Shown: piece after piece, positions 34,403 through 42,980 of the stretch
Position numbering within the stretch: the first letter of the stretch is position 1
Layout: each line of letters starts with the position of its first letter
Assembly: GCA_041687675.1 (NCBI GenBank)
Contig: JAWLBM010000007.1
Location: forward strand, 68,039 to 132,038
Direction of reading: 5' to 3'
DNA from: JAWLBM01 sp041687675
Lineage (GTDB): Bacteria > Pseudomonadota > Alphaproteobacteria > Rhizobiales > Pleomorphomonadaceae
DNA: 64,000 nt
Notes under the pieces: generated by a model
Databases searched by the model: none
What the model saw: the letters and a program-made list of their open reading frames with translations, nothing else
What the model was told of the DNA's origin: nothing
Made by a program: the position numbers and the translations under genes

Positions 34403-35059
34403 ATGTTCGACACCGGCGTCTCCCTCAACGACCTCCGCTTCATGGCCTATGGCGCCGGCTGGACGCTGCTGATCACCGCCGTCTCGGTCGCCGGCGGGAC
34501 CCTGCTCGGCGCGCTGTTCGGCACGGCCCGGGCCGGCACCCCGCTGTGGGTCAGCCTGCCGATCGGCTTCGTCCTCGACATCTTCCGCTCGGTGCCGCTG
34601 CTGATCCAGCTGGTGCTGTTCAACTCCTTCATCCCGATCCTCGGCCTCAGGGCCACCCCGTTCCTGGTGAGCTGCCTGGTGCTCGCCCTCTACACCGCGG
34701 CGCTCTGCTCGGAGATCGTGCGCGGCGGCATCGAGGCGGTGCCGCAGACGACCCGCCGGGCCGCCCGCTCGCTCGGCATGACCTGGGGGCAGGACATGAC
34801 CTTCATCGTCTTTCCGCTGGCGCTCAGGGTGATGTTCCCAAGCTGGATCGGCCTCACGCTGGGCGTCATGAAGGACACCTCCCTGGTCGCCTGGATCGGC
34901 GTCATCGAGCTGCTCAAGTCCTCCCAGATCCTGGTCACCCGGATGCCCAACGAGCCGCTGTTCATCCTCGGCATCGCGGGACTGATCTACTTCCTGATCA
35001 GCTTCCCGGTCTCCCGGCTCGGGGCCCGGCTCGAACGGAAGTGGCGCGAAAATGATTGA
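34403..35059 (+). CDS. Polar amino acid ABC transporter permease
   Basis: 218 residues. Features: GAGWTLLITAVSVAGGTLLG, DIFRSVPLLIQLVLFNSF and the EAA loop RGGIEAVPQTTRRAARSLGM. ATG at 34403 follows AGGGGCGAGG, 11 bp after the first permease; longer open frames upstream are shadows of the other genes. Its last codons overlap the ATPase start by 8 bp. Confidence 0.93.
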   Translation: MFDTGVSLNDLRFMAYGAGWTLLITAVSVAGGTLLGALFGTARAGTPLWVSLPIGFVLDIFRSVPLLIQLVLFNSFIPILGLRATPFLVSCLVLALYTAALCSEIVRGGIEAVPQTTRRAARSLGMTWGQDMTFIVFPLALRVMFPSWIGLTLGVMKDTSLVAWIGVIELLKSSQILVTRMPNEPLFILGIAGLIYFLISFPVSRLGARLERKWREND

Positions 35060-35774
35060 GATCGAGAACGTCCGGAAGAGCTTCGGAACGCTGGAGGTGC
35101 TGAAGGGCGTCAGCATGACGGTCGACCGCGGCGAGGTCGTCTCGGTGATCGGCGGCTCCGGGTCCGGCAAGTCCACGCTGCTGATGTGCATCAACGGCCT
35201 GGAGCCGATCGATTCCGGCCGCGTCCTCGTCGACGGGATCGAGGTCCACGCCAAGGGCACCGACCTCAACAAGCTGCGCCGGCGCATCGGCATCGTCTTC
35301 CAGCAGTGGAACGCCTTCCCGCACCTCACCGTGCTCGAGAACACCACGCTGGCGCTCCGGAAGGTGCTCGGCAAGTCGAAGGCGGAGGCGAACGAGATCG
35401 CCGTCCGCCAGCTCGAGCACGTGGGCCTGAAGGAGAAGCTCGACGTCTACCCGGGCAAGCTCTCGGGCGGGCAGCAGCAGCGCATGGCGATCGCCCGGGC
35501 GCTGGCGATGAGCCCGGACTACATGCTGTTCGACGAGGTCACCTCGGCGCTGGACCCGCAGCTCGTCGGCGAGGTGCTGGACACCATGCGGCTCCTGGCC
35601 AAGGAGGGCATGACGATGATCGTGGTCACCCACGAGATGGGCTTCGCCCGCGAGGTCTCCAACCGGGTCGCCTTCTTCAAGGACGGGCTGATCCACGAGA
35701 TCGGCACCCCGCAGCAGATCTTCGAGCGGCCGGAGCGGCCGGGAACGGCCGCCTTCCTCGGCTCGGTGCTGTAG
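35052..35774 (+). CDS. Polar amino acid ABC transporter ATP-binding protein
   Basis: 240 residues. Walker A GGSGSGKST near residue 35, Q-loop VFQQWNAFPHLTVLEN, signature KLSGGQQQRMAIARALAM, Walker B MLFDEVTSALDPQ (Val instead of the usual Pro after Glu) and H-loop VTHEMGFA. It closes the importer with the two permeases and the binding protein of 32826. Confidence 0.95.
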   Translation: MIEIENVRKSFGTLEVLKGVSMTVDRGEVVSVIGGSGSGKSTLLMCINGLEPIDSGRVLVDGIEVHAKGTDLNKLRRRIGIVFQQWNAFPHLTVLENTTLALRKVLGKSKAEANEIAVRQLEHVGLKEKLDVYPGKLSGGQQQRMAIARALAMSPDYMLFDEVTSALDPQLVGEVLDTMRLLAKEGMTMIVVTHEMGFAREVSNRVAFFKDGLIHEIGTPQQIFERPERPGTAAFLGSVL

Positions 35775-35857
35775 CGGGGCGGCGAGGGCGGCGGAACAAG
35801 GACAGGGGGCGCCCCGGGCGGACTTCCGCACCTGCGGCCCGACGAAGAGGTCACGAG

Positions 35858-36967
35858 ATGAAGATCGCAGCGATACGCGTGTACCAGGTCGACCTGCCGC
35901 TGAAGGAGGGTCGCTACAGCTGGTCCAACGGCAACTTCGTGGAGGTGTTCGACTCCACCGTCGTCGAGGTCGAGACCGACGCCGGGCTGAAGGGCTACGG
36001 AGAGTGCTGCCCGCTCGGCTCGGCCTACCTTCCGGCCTATGCGCTCGGCGTGCGCTCGGGGCTGGAGGAGATCGCGCCCAAGGTGATCGGGCTCGACCCG
36101 CGCGACCTCGGCAGCCTCAACCGCCACATGGACGCGGTGCTGCGCGGGCACCCTTATGTCAAGTCCGCCATCGACGTCGCCTGCTGGGACATCCTCGGCA
36201 AGGCGACGGGGCTACCGGTCTACACCCTGCTCGGCGGCGCGGCGCAGGAGGACGTGAGGCTCTACCGGGCCATCTCGCAGGAGTCCGCCGAGGAGATGGC
36301 GAAGAAGATCGCCGGCTACCGCGGCGAGGGCTACACCAAGTTCCAGCTCAAGGTCGGCGGCAATGCCGACGACGACATCGCCCGCATCCGCTCGGCGGCC
36401 GAGCTGATGTGGCCGGGCGACGTGCTCGTCGCCGACGCCAACACCGGCTGGACGATGCACGAGGCCGCCCGGGTGGCGCTGGCCGTCCGCGACCTCGACG
36501 TCTACATTGAGCAGCCCTGCCCGACCTACGAGGAGTGCCTCGTCACCCGCCGGCGCACGTCCCTGCCCTTCGTCCTCGACGAGGTCATCGGCGGGGTCGA
36601 CAGCCTGCTCCGCGGCATCGCCGACGGGGCGATGGACGTCATCAATCTCAAGATCTCCAAGGTGGGCGGGCTCACCAAGGCCCGGCTGATGCGCGACATC
36701 TGCGTCGCCGCCGGCATCCCGATGACCATCGAGGACACCTGGGGCGGCGACATCGTCACCGCCTCGATCGCCCACCTCGCCCTGTCGACGCCGGAGGAGT
36801 TCGCCTTCTCCGCGACCGACTTCAACTCCTACGGCACCGTCGACTTCGCCCGCGGCGCGCCGAAGCGGGTCGACGGGCGGATGCGCCCGGCCGCGGCGCC
36901 AGGCCTCGGCATCGAGCCGATGATGGAGGTGCTCGGCAACCCGGTGATGGTGATCGGGCAGGAATAG
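35858..36967 (+). CDS. Mandelate racemase/muconate lactonizing enzyme family: cis-3-hydroxy-L-proline dehydratase or hydroxyproline-betaine epimerase-like
   Basis: 369-residue enolase-superfamily enzyme. The catalytic lysines lie in KFQLKVGG (near residues 162-166) and NLKISKVGG (near 263-268). Mg ligands are Asp in VADANTGW, Glu in VYIEQPCP and Glu/Asp in VLDEVIGG. The opening IRVYQVDLPLKEGRYSWSNG and the segment ECCPLGSAYLPAYALGVRSG are those of the cis-3-hydroxyproline dehydratase/4-hydroxyproline-betaine epimerase branch. The context of a polar amino acid importer and proline-racemase-family genes fits hydroxyproline metabolism. Which of the two reactions applies cannot be told by eye. 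Confidence 0.87.
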   Translation: MKIAAIRVYQVDLPLKEGRYSWSNGNFVEVFDSTVVEVETDAGLKGYGECCPLGSAYLPAYALGVRSGLEEIAPKVIGLDPRDLGSLNRHMDAVLRGHPYVKSAIDVACWDILGKATGLPVYTLLGGAAQEDVRLYRAISQESAEEMAKKIAGYRGEGYTKFQLKVGGNADDDIARIRSAAELMWPGDVLVADANTGWTMHEAARVALAVRDLDVYIEQPCPTYEECLVTRRRTSLPFVLDEVIGGVDSLLRGIADGAMDVINLKISKVGGLTKARLMRDICVAAGIPMTIEDTWGGDIVTASIAHLALSTPEEFAFSATDFNSYGTVDFARGAPKRVDGRMRPAAAPGLGIEPMMEVLGNPVMVIGQE

Positions 36968-36981
36968 GAAGGCTGGACGCA

Positions 36982-38022
36982 ATGCGGTCGACCAAGGTCG
37001 TCCACGTCGTCAGCTGCCACGCCGAGGGCGAGGTGGGCGACGTCATCGTCGGCGGGGTCGGGATCCCGCCCGGCGACACCCTCTGGGAGCAGTCGCGCTG
37101 GATCCACCGCGACGGCGCCCTGCGCGACTTCGTCCTCAACGAGCCCCGCGGCGGCGTCTTCCGCCACGTGAACCTGCTGGTGCCGCCGAAGGACCCGCGG
37201 GCGGCGACCGGCTGGATCATCATGGAGCCGATGCACACGCCGCCGATGTCCGGCTCCAACTCGATCTGCGTCGCGACGGTGCTGCTCGAGACCGGCATCG
37301 TGCCGATGGTCGAGCCGGAGACCCGCTTTGCCATCGAGGCGCCCGGCGGCCTCGTCGAGGTGACGGCCGAGTGCCGGGACGGCAGGGCGCGCTCGATCCG
37401 CGTCACCAACCTCCCCTCCTTCGCGACCCGGCTCGACGCCACCCTCGAGGTGGAGGGCGTCGGCACGCTCCGCGCGGACGTCGCCTACGGCGGCGACAGC
37501 TTCGTCGTGGTCGACGCCGCGGCGCTCGGCTTCGCGCTCCGCCCGGACGAGGCCTTCGACATCTCGCGGATGGGGATGCGGATCACCCGCGCCGCCAACG
37601 AGCAGCTCGGCTTTTCCCACCCGGCGAACCCGGACTGGAGCCACATCTCCTTCTGCCAGTTCACCAGCCCGGTGGAGCGGGTCGACGGCGTCCTCACCGG
37701 CCGCAACACGGTGGCGATCGAGCCCGGCAAGCTCGACCGCTCGCCGACCGGCACCGGCTGCTCGGCGCGGATGGCGATCCTGCACGCGCGCGGCGAACTC
37801 AAGGTCGGCGAGCGCTTCCGCGGCGTCTCCATCATCGACTCCGTCTTCGACTGCCGGATCGAGCGCGAGACCGAGGTCGGGGGCAGGCCGGCGATCGTGC
37901 CGAGCATCTCCGGCCGCGCCTGGGTCACCGGCACCCACCAGCACATGCTCGACCCGGACGACCCCTGGCCGCGCGGCTACCGGCTCTCCGACACCTGGCC
38001 GATGCGGGCCGATCCGGCCTGA
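36982..38022 (+). CDS. Proline racemase family protein with non-canonical Ser/Thr active-site pair
   Basis: 346 residues. Family fold is clear (HVVSCHAEGEVGDVIVGGVG, LNEPRGGVFRHVNLL). The first catalytic position, Cys in MCGHG of racemases and epimerases, is Ser90 (PPMSGSNSICVAT). The second, Cys in SPCGTG, is Thr256 (RSPTGTGCSARMA), with a Cys four residues later. Cys/Cys proteins are racemases or epimerases and Cys/Thr proteins are trans-3-hydroxyproline dehydratases; Ser/Thr is unusual. It is encoded 14 bp after the enolase-family gene, so it acts on the same amino acid or derivative; the reaction is uncertain. Confidence 0.85.
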   Translation: MRSTKVVHVVSCHAEGEVGDVIVGGVGIPPGDTLWEQSRWIHRDGALRDFVLNEPRGGVFRHVNLLVPPKDPRAATGWIIMEPMHTPPMSGSNSICVATVLLETGIVPMVEPETRFAIEAPGGLVEVTAECRDGRARSIRVTNLPSFATRLDATLEVEGVGTLRADVAYGGDSFVVVDAAALGFALRPDEAFDISRMGMRITRAANEQLGFSHPANPDWSHISFCQFTSPVERVDGVLTGRNTVAIEPGKLDRSPTGTGCSARMAILHARGELKVGERFRGVSIIDSVFDCRIERETEVGGRPAIVPSISGRAWVTGTHQHMLDPDDPWPRGYRLSDTWPMRADPA

Positions 38023-38088
38023 ACCGGCGCCCCGCCGATCCGCCCCCGGGGCGGCGCGGGGCGCGAGAACCCCGAGAAGGACCAACCC

Positions 38089-39027
38089 ATGAACGCCTCC
38101 GTCTTCCGCGGCTGCATGCCGGCCCTGATGACCCCCTGCACCGCCGACCGCCGGCCCGACTACGACGCCCTGGTCCGCACCGGCCGGCGGCTGGTCGAGG
38201 CCGGGATGAGCGCCGTCGTCTACTGCGGCTCGATGGGCGACTGGCCGCTGCTCACCGACGCCGAGCGCCAGGAGGGCGTCGAGCGCCTCGTCCGCGCCGG
38301 GCTGCCGGTCGTCGTCGGCACCGGCGCCCAGAACCCCGCGGGCGCCGCCGCCCACGCCGCCCATGCGGCGCGGGTCGGCGCGAAGGGGCTGATGATGATC
38401 CCGCGCGTGCTCTCCCGCGGCAGTTCGCTCGCCGCCCAGCAGGCCCATTTCGCCGGCATCCTCTCCGCCGCCCCCGACCTGCCGGCCGTCATCTACAACA
38501 GCCCCTACTACGGCTTCGCCACCCGCGCCGACCTCTTCGGGGAACTGCGCCGCGACCACCGCAACCTGGTCGGCTTCAAGGAGTTCGGCGGCCCGGAGGC
38601 GATGGCCTATGCGGCCGAGCACATCACCGGGGCCGACCCGGAGCTGATCCTGATGGTCGGCGTCGACACCGGCGTCTACCACGGCTTCGTCAACTGCGGC
38701 GCCCGCGGCGCGATCACCGGCATCGGCAACGTGCTGCCGCGGGAGGTGCTCCACCTCGTCCGCCTCTGCGAGGAGGCCCAGCGCGGCGACGCGCGATCGC
38801 GGCGCCTCGCCGGCGAACTGGAGGAGGCGCTCGCCGTGCTCTCCGGCTTCGACGAGGGGACCGACCTCGTCCTCTACTACAAGTACATGATGGTGCTGGA
38901 GGGCGACCCCGCCTACGAGCGCCACTTCGTCGAGAGCGATGCCCTGTCGGCGAGCCAGCGGCGCTATGCCGAGACCCAGCTCGCGCTGTTCAAGTCCTGG
39001 TACGCAGACTGGTCGAAGGAGTCCTGA
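38089..39027 (+). CDS. Dihydrodipicolinate synthase family protein, probable pyrroline-4-hydroxy-2-carboxylate deaminase (LhpC-like)
   Basis: 312 residues, class I aldolase barrel. Schiff-base Lys is in LVGFKEFGG (near residue 164) and the Tyr in VIYNSPYYGFATRADLF. The N-terminal RGCMPALMTPCTADRRPDYD and AVVYCGSMGDWPLLTDAERQ resemble the LhpC/HypD deaminases that convert pyrroline-4-hydroxy-2-carboxylate to 2-oxoglutarate semialdehyde in hydroxyproline breakdown. Its stop overlaps the start of the hydroxyproline epimerase gene. Confidence 0.87.
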   Translation: MNASVFRGCMPALMTPCTADRRPDYDALVRTGRRLVEAGMSAVVYCGSMGDWPLLTDAERQEGVERLVRAGLPVVVGTGAQNPAGAAAHAAHAARVGAKGLMMIPRVLSRGSSLAAQQAHFAGILSAAPDLPAVIYNSPYYGFATRADLFGELRRDHRNLVGFKEFGGPEAMAYAAEHITGADPELILMVGVDTGVYHGFVNCGARGAITGIGNVLPREVLHLVRLCEEAQRGDARSRRLAGELEEALAVLSGFDEGTDLVLYYKYMMVLEGDPAYERHFVESDALSASQRRYAETQLALFKSWYADWSKES

Positions 39028-39974
39028 TGGCGATCAAGGTCGTCGATTCGCACACCGAGGGCGAGCCCACCCGGCTCGTCGTCTCTGGGTTCCCGGACCT
39101 CGGCGGCGGCAGCATGGCCGAGCGGCTCGGCCGCTTTCGCCGCGACCACGACCACCTGCGCCGGGCGATCGTGCTGGAGCCGCGCGGCCATGACGCGGTG
39201 GTCGGCGCCCTCCTCTGCGAGCCGTTGGACCCCGGCGCGGCGGCGGGACTGATCTTCTTCAACAACGCCGGCTATCTCGGCATGTGCGGCCACGGTACCG
39301 TCGGCGCGGCGGTGACCCTCGCCTGGCTCGGCCGCCTCAAGCCCGGCCGGCACCGCTTCGAGACGCCGGTCGGCGACGTTTCGGTCGAGCTCGTCTCGGC
39401 CAACGAGGCGGTCGTCGACAACGTCGAGAGCCACCGCCACGCCCGCGACGTCCGCCTCGACGTGCCCGGGATCGGCGAGGTCACCGGCGACGTCGCCTTC
39501 GGCGGCAACTGGTTCTTCCTCGTCAGGGAGGCTCCCGTGCCGGTGGAGTTCGCCCGCCTCGCCGACCTCACGGAGGCCGCCGGACGGGTGCGCGAGGCGC
39601 TCGCCCGCGCCGGCGTCACCGGGGCGGGTGGGGCCGAGATCGACCATGTCGAGTTCTTCGGCCCGCCGGCCTTTCCGGGGGCGCACAGCCGCAACTTCGT
39701 CCTCTGCCCGGGCGGCGCCTACGACCGCTCGCCCTGCGGCACCGGCTCCAGCGCCAAGCTCGCCTGCCTCGCCGCCGACGGCCGGCTGGCGCCCGGCGAA
39801 ACCTGGGTGCAGGAGAGCATCATCGGCAGCCGCTTCGAGATGAGCTACCGCCCAAGCCCGGCCGGGGGCATCCTGCCGACGATCCGCGGACGCGCCTTCG
39901 TCGTCGCCGAGGCGACCCTCGTCCGCGACCCGGCCGACCCTTTCGCCGACGGGATCGCCGCCCCGGCCGCCTGA
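39027..39974 (+). CDS. 4-hydroxyproline 2-epimerase (proline racemase family, Cys/Cys)
   Basis: 315 residues. Catalytic cysteines are Cys87 (AGYLGMCGHGTVGAAV) and Cys237 (YDRSPCGTGSSAKLACL). The N-terminal VVDSHTEGEPTRLVVSGFPD is the usual signature. It interconverts trans-4-hydroxy-L-proline and cis-4-hydroxy-D-proline, the first step of bacterial hydroxyproline use. An oxidase for the D-isomer is not found in this window. Coupled to the deaminase gene by a TGATG overlap. Confidence 0.9.
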   Translation: MAIKVVDSHTEGEPTRLVVSGFPDLGGGSMAERLGRFRRDHDHLRRAIVLEPRGHDAVVGALLCEPLDPGAAAGLIFFNNAGYLGMCGHGTVGAAVTLAWLGRLKPGRHRFETPVGDVSVELVSANEAVVDNVESHRHARDVRLDVPGIGEVTGDVAFGGNWFFLVREAPVPVEFARLADLTEAAGRVREALARAGVTGAGGAEIDHVEFFGPPAFPGAHSRNFVLCPGGAYDRSPCGTGSSAKLACLAADGRLAPGETWVQESIIGSRFEMSYRPSPAGGILPTIRGRAFVVAEATLVRDPADPFADGIAAPAA

Positions 39975-39990
39975 GGCCGTCGGCGGGTCC

Positions 39991-40809
39991 TCAGTCCCGG
40001 TCCCAGTCGGGGGCCAGGGCCGGGATCTGGACGACCCGGAGGTCGCGGGCCGAGAGCGCCGAGATGGCGGCCATGTCCGCCCCGGACAGCTCGAAGGCGA
40101 GCGCCTCGAGGTTGCGGACGGCGTTTTCGCGCCGGCGGGTCTGGCACATGGCCATGACGCCCTGCTGCAGGATCCAGCGGAGCACCACGGCCGAGGGGCT
40201 GCGGCCGACCCGGCCGGCGACCTCCTCGATCACCGGGTCGGCGAGAACCTTGCCGCGCGCCAGCGAGGAGTAGGCCGAGAGCCTCACCCCTGTCTCCCTC
40301 GCCGCCGCGAGGAGCCGCGACTGGTCGAGGTAGGGGTGGAACTCCACCTGGTCGCAGACGAGGCCCGGCACGAGCCGGCTTGCCCGGGCGAGTTGCCCGG
40401 CGGCGAAGTTGGAGACGCCCACATGGCGGGCGAGGCCGTCCGCGCGGGCGCGCGCGAGTTCCTCGAGCGCCGGCGCGAAGAGCGCGGGGTCCTTCGGCGG
40501 CCAGTGGATCAGGAGGAGGTCGACCTGATCCATCCCGAGCGTCGAGAGGCTCTCCTCGACCGACGGCCGGAACCGTTCGGGGGCGAGGTTGTCCGGGTGC
40601 ACCTTGGTCGCCAGGAAGAGATCCGACCGGGGCAGGCCGCAGCCGCGCACGGCCTCGCCGACCGGCTCCTCGTTGCCGTACCACTGCGCCGTGTCGATGT
40701 GCCGGTAGCCGACCTCGATCGCCATCAGCGTCGCCTCCCGCGCCTCGGCCCCGGTCAGCGGGTAGGTGCCGTAGCCGAGCGGCGGGATGCCGGGTGGGAA
40801 TGCGTCCAT
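39991..40809 (-). CDS. Aldo/keto reductase
   Basis: 272 residues, short AKR of the 2,5-diketogluconate reductase-like group. Catalytic tetrad: Asp and Tyr in HIDTAQWYGNEEPVG, Lys in LFLATKVHP, His in DLLLIHWPP. VGVSNFAAGQL and QVEFHPYL complete the barrel. NADPH-dependent reduction of an aldehyde or ketone is expected; substrate unknown. It is on the minus strand downstream of the SDR and acyl-CoA dehydrogenase genes and may be read with them. Confidence 0.92.
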   Translation of the reverse strand: MDAFPPGIPPLGYGTYPLTGAEAREATLMAIEVGYRHIDTAQWYGNEEPVGEAVRGCGLPRSDLFLATKVHPDNLAPERFRPSVEESLSTLGMDQVDLLLIHWPPKDPALFAPALEELARARADGLARHVGVSNFAAGQLARASRLVPGLVCDQVEFHPYLDQSRLLAAARETGVRLSAYSSLARGKVLADPVIEEVAGRVGRSPSAVVLRWILQQGVMAMCQTRRRENAVRNLEALAFELSGADMAAISALSARDLRVVQIPALAPDWDRD

Positions 40810-40893
40810 GGTGGTCTCCTCGGGTGACGGGCCGGAGGCGGTCCGGGCGCCGCGGCTGCAAGCCGGTCCGCCGGCGGCGTTCCGGCCGGGGGC

Positions 40894-41667
40894 TCAGAAC
40901 CGCTGGATCGTGAGGCCGCCGTCCGCCTGGACGGTCTGGCCGGTGGCGAAGGCGAAGCGCCCGGTGGCGAGCGCGACGGCGATCGAGGCGATGTCCTCCG
41001 GGCGGCCCATCCGCGGCGCCGGCGTGAGGCCATCGGCGATCCGCCGCCGGTATTCCTCCTGCACCACTGCGGTCATCGGCGTCTCGATGATGCCGGGCTG
41101 GATGTCGTAGGCGCCGATCCCCTCCGGCGCGAGGCGGACCGCATAGAGCTTGGAAGCCATGGCGAGCCCGGCCTTGGAGACGCAGTACTCGCCGCGCAGG
41201 ATGGACGCCGCCCGGGCGTTGGAGGACGACACGGTGATCACCGAATGGTGCAGCGCCGGCGGCCGCTCGCGGGAAACGAGGCGGCGGGCGAAGGCCTGGG
41301 TAAGGAAGAAGGTCCCCCGGGTGTTGACGGCGATGCAGCGGTCGAAGCTCTCCGGCGTCACCTCGAGGAGGTCGCCGCGGCTCAGCACCGACACGCCGGC
41401 GTTGTTGACGAGGGTCGTCAGCGGCCCGACGCCGGCCTCCGCCCGGTCGATGAGGTCCTCGTGGGCCTCGATCCGGGCGATGTCGCCGAAGACGGGCGCG
41501 GAGCGCACGCCCCTGGCGGCGACCGCCTCCGCCGTCGCCGCGAGGTCCGGGTCGCCCTCGAGGCCGTTCACCGCCACGGCGAAGCCGGCGTCGGCGAGCG
41601 CGAGGGCGATCGCCGCGCCGATGCCGCGGCCGCCGCCGGTGACCAGCACCGCCGGCCCGGCGGTCAC
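40894..41667 (-). CDS. Short-chain dehydrogenase/reductase, GTG start
   Basis: 257 residues. NAD(P) motif VLVTGGGRGIGAAIALALAD, NNAGVSV, and catalytic Ser-Tyr-Lys in SVITVSSSNARAAS / EYCVSKAGLAMA, followed by PGIIETPM. The start is GTG at 41667, overlapping the stop of the acyl-CoA dehydrogenase gene (GTGA), so it has no room for an earlier start. 3-ketoacyl reductase-like enzymes of this type oxidise or reduce hydroxyl groups on acids or sugars. Confidence 0.93.
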   Translation of the reverse strand: MTAGPAVLVTGGGRGIGAAIALALADAGFAVAVNGLEGDPDLAATAEAVAARGVRSAPVFGDIARIEAHEDLIDRAEAGVGPLTTLVNNAGVSVLSRGDLLEVTPESFDRCIAVNTRGTFFLTQAFARRLVSRERPPALHHSVITVSSSNARAASILRGEYCVSKAGLAMASKLYAVRLAPEGIGAYDIQPGIIETPMTAVVQEEYRRRIADGLTPAPRMGRPEDIASIAVALATGRFAFATGQTVQADGGLTIQRF

Positions 41668-42824
41668 GACCGCGCTCCGTTGCGCAGCAGGTCGCGGGCG
41701 ATGATGGTGCGCTGGATCTGGTTGGTGCCCTCGTAGATCTGGGTGATCTTGGCGTCGCGGTAGAGGCGCTCCACCTCGAAGCCGCGGATGTAGCCGGAGC
41801 CGCCGAAGATCTGCACCGCGTCGGCGGTGCGCCGCACGGCCATGTCGCCGGCGAAGCACTTGGCCATGGAGCAGGCCGCCGTGGCCGGCTCGCCGGCGTC
41901 GAGCATCATCGCGGCCCGGTGCACCAGCGCCCGCGCCGCGGCGATGTCGGTCGCCATGTCGGCGAGCATCCACTGGATGCCCTGGTTGTCGGCGATCGGC
42001 GCGCCGAACTGGCGGCGCGTTGTGGCATAGTCCAGCGCCGCCTCGAGCCCGGCCTGGGCGATGCCGACCGCGAGCGCGGCAATGCCGACGCGCCCCTTCT
42101 CGAGGACGCTCATCATCATGTGGAAGCCGCGCCCCTCCTCGCCGAGCAGGGCGTCGGCGGGGATGCGCACGTCGTCGAAGGCGAGCGCGCCGACCTGGCT
42201 CGCCCGCTGGCCCATCTTGTGTTCCTTCGGGCCGCGCTCGACGCCGGGGGCGTCGAGGTCGACGAGGAAGATGCTCATGCCCCGCCGGCCGGCGGCGGGA
42301 TCGGTGCGCGCCAGCACGAAGCCGAGCTCGGCGACGGGGGCGTTGTGGATCCAGAGCTTCGAGCCGTTCAGCACCCAGTCGTCTCCGTCGCGCACGGCGG
42401 TGCTGCGAATCGCCGAGACGTCCGAGCCGGCGTCCGCCTCGGTGATGCAGTAGGCCGGGAAGGTCTCCGCCCGGACGAGGCCGGGAAGGTACTCCTCCTT
42501 CTGCTCGTCGGTGCCGTAGCGGGTGAGCAGCGTCGAGACGAGCTCGATGAGGCCGCACTGGTCGGCCACCGAGGCATAGCCTCGCGACAGCTCCTCCATG
42601 ACGAGGGCATAGGCGAAGCTGTCGAGGCCGGCCCCGCCGTAGCCGTCGGGCACCGTGATCCCGAACAGCCCGAGCGCGCCCATCTTCCGGTAGAGGTCCA
42701 CCGGGAAAGCCTCCGTCCGGTCGAGCTCCTCGGCCAGCGGACGGATCTCGGCGGCCGCGAACTGGGCCGCCATCTCCCTGATGTCCCTGTAGATGTCCGC
42801 CGGGTGCTGCGGGATCTGAAGCAT
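41664..42824 (-). CDS. Acyl-CoA dehydrogenase
   Basis: 386 residues. FAD/acyl-CoA binding segments are YCITEADAGSDVSAIRSTAV and LWIHNAPVAELGFVLART. The catalytic Glu lies in KITQIYEGTNQIQRTIIARD, and VQIFGGSGYIRGFEVERLYR is the conserved region near residues 335-355. It starts at 42824 (MLQIPQHPAD) with GGAGG upstream. Introduces a double bond into a short acyl-CoA. Divergent from the CoA-transferase gene with a TetR operator in between. Confidence 0.94.
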   Translation of the reverse strand: MLQIPQHPADIYRDIREMAAQFAAAEIRPLAEELDRTEAFPVDLYRKMGALGLFGITVPDGYGGAGLDSFAYALVMEELSRGYASVADQCGLIELVSTLLTRYGTDEQKEEYLPGLVRAETFPAYCITEADAGSDVSAIRSTAVRDGDDWVLNGSKLWIHNAPVAELGFVLARTDPAAGRRGMSIFLVDLDAPGVERGPKEHKMGQRASQVGALAFDDVRIPADALLGEEGRGFHMMMSVLEKGRVGIAALAVGIAQAGLEAALDYATTRRQFGAPIADNQGIQWMLADMATDIAAARALVHRAAMMLDAGEPATAACSMAKCFAGDMAVRRTADAVQIFGGSGYIRGFEVERLYRDAKITQIYEGTNQIQRTIIARDLLRNGARS

Positions 42825-42878
42825 GGTCTCGTCCTCCCTCCAGGGCGCGTTCGGCAAAAGGGCTCGACAGCCGGCGAG

Positions 42879-42896
42879 AAACTAACTATTTAGTTG
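42879..42896. promoter_or_regulatory. TetR regulon operator, copy 1
   Basis: Reads AACTAACTATTTAGTT with flanks, matching the 18-bp consensus TAACTAACCNGTTAGTTA at 13-14 positions. It lies between the divergent acyl-CoA dehydrogenase (42824) and CoA-transferase (42981) genes. Confidence 0.65.
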
Positions 42897-42980
42897 ATAA
42901 CTCCGCTCGGCGGAGCGGTCAAGCACGGCCGGCGGGATGGCGTATCGGCGACCCGGCGGCTGCGTCCGAGGAGGGAGGCC

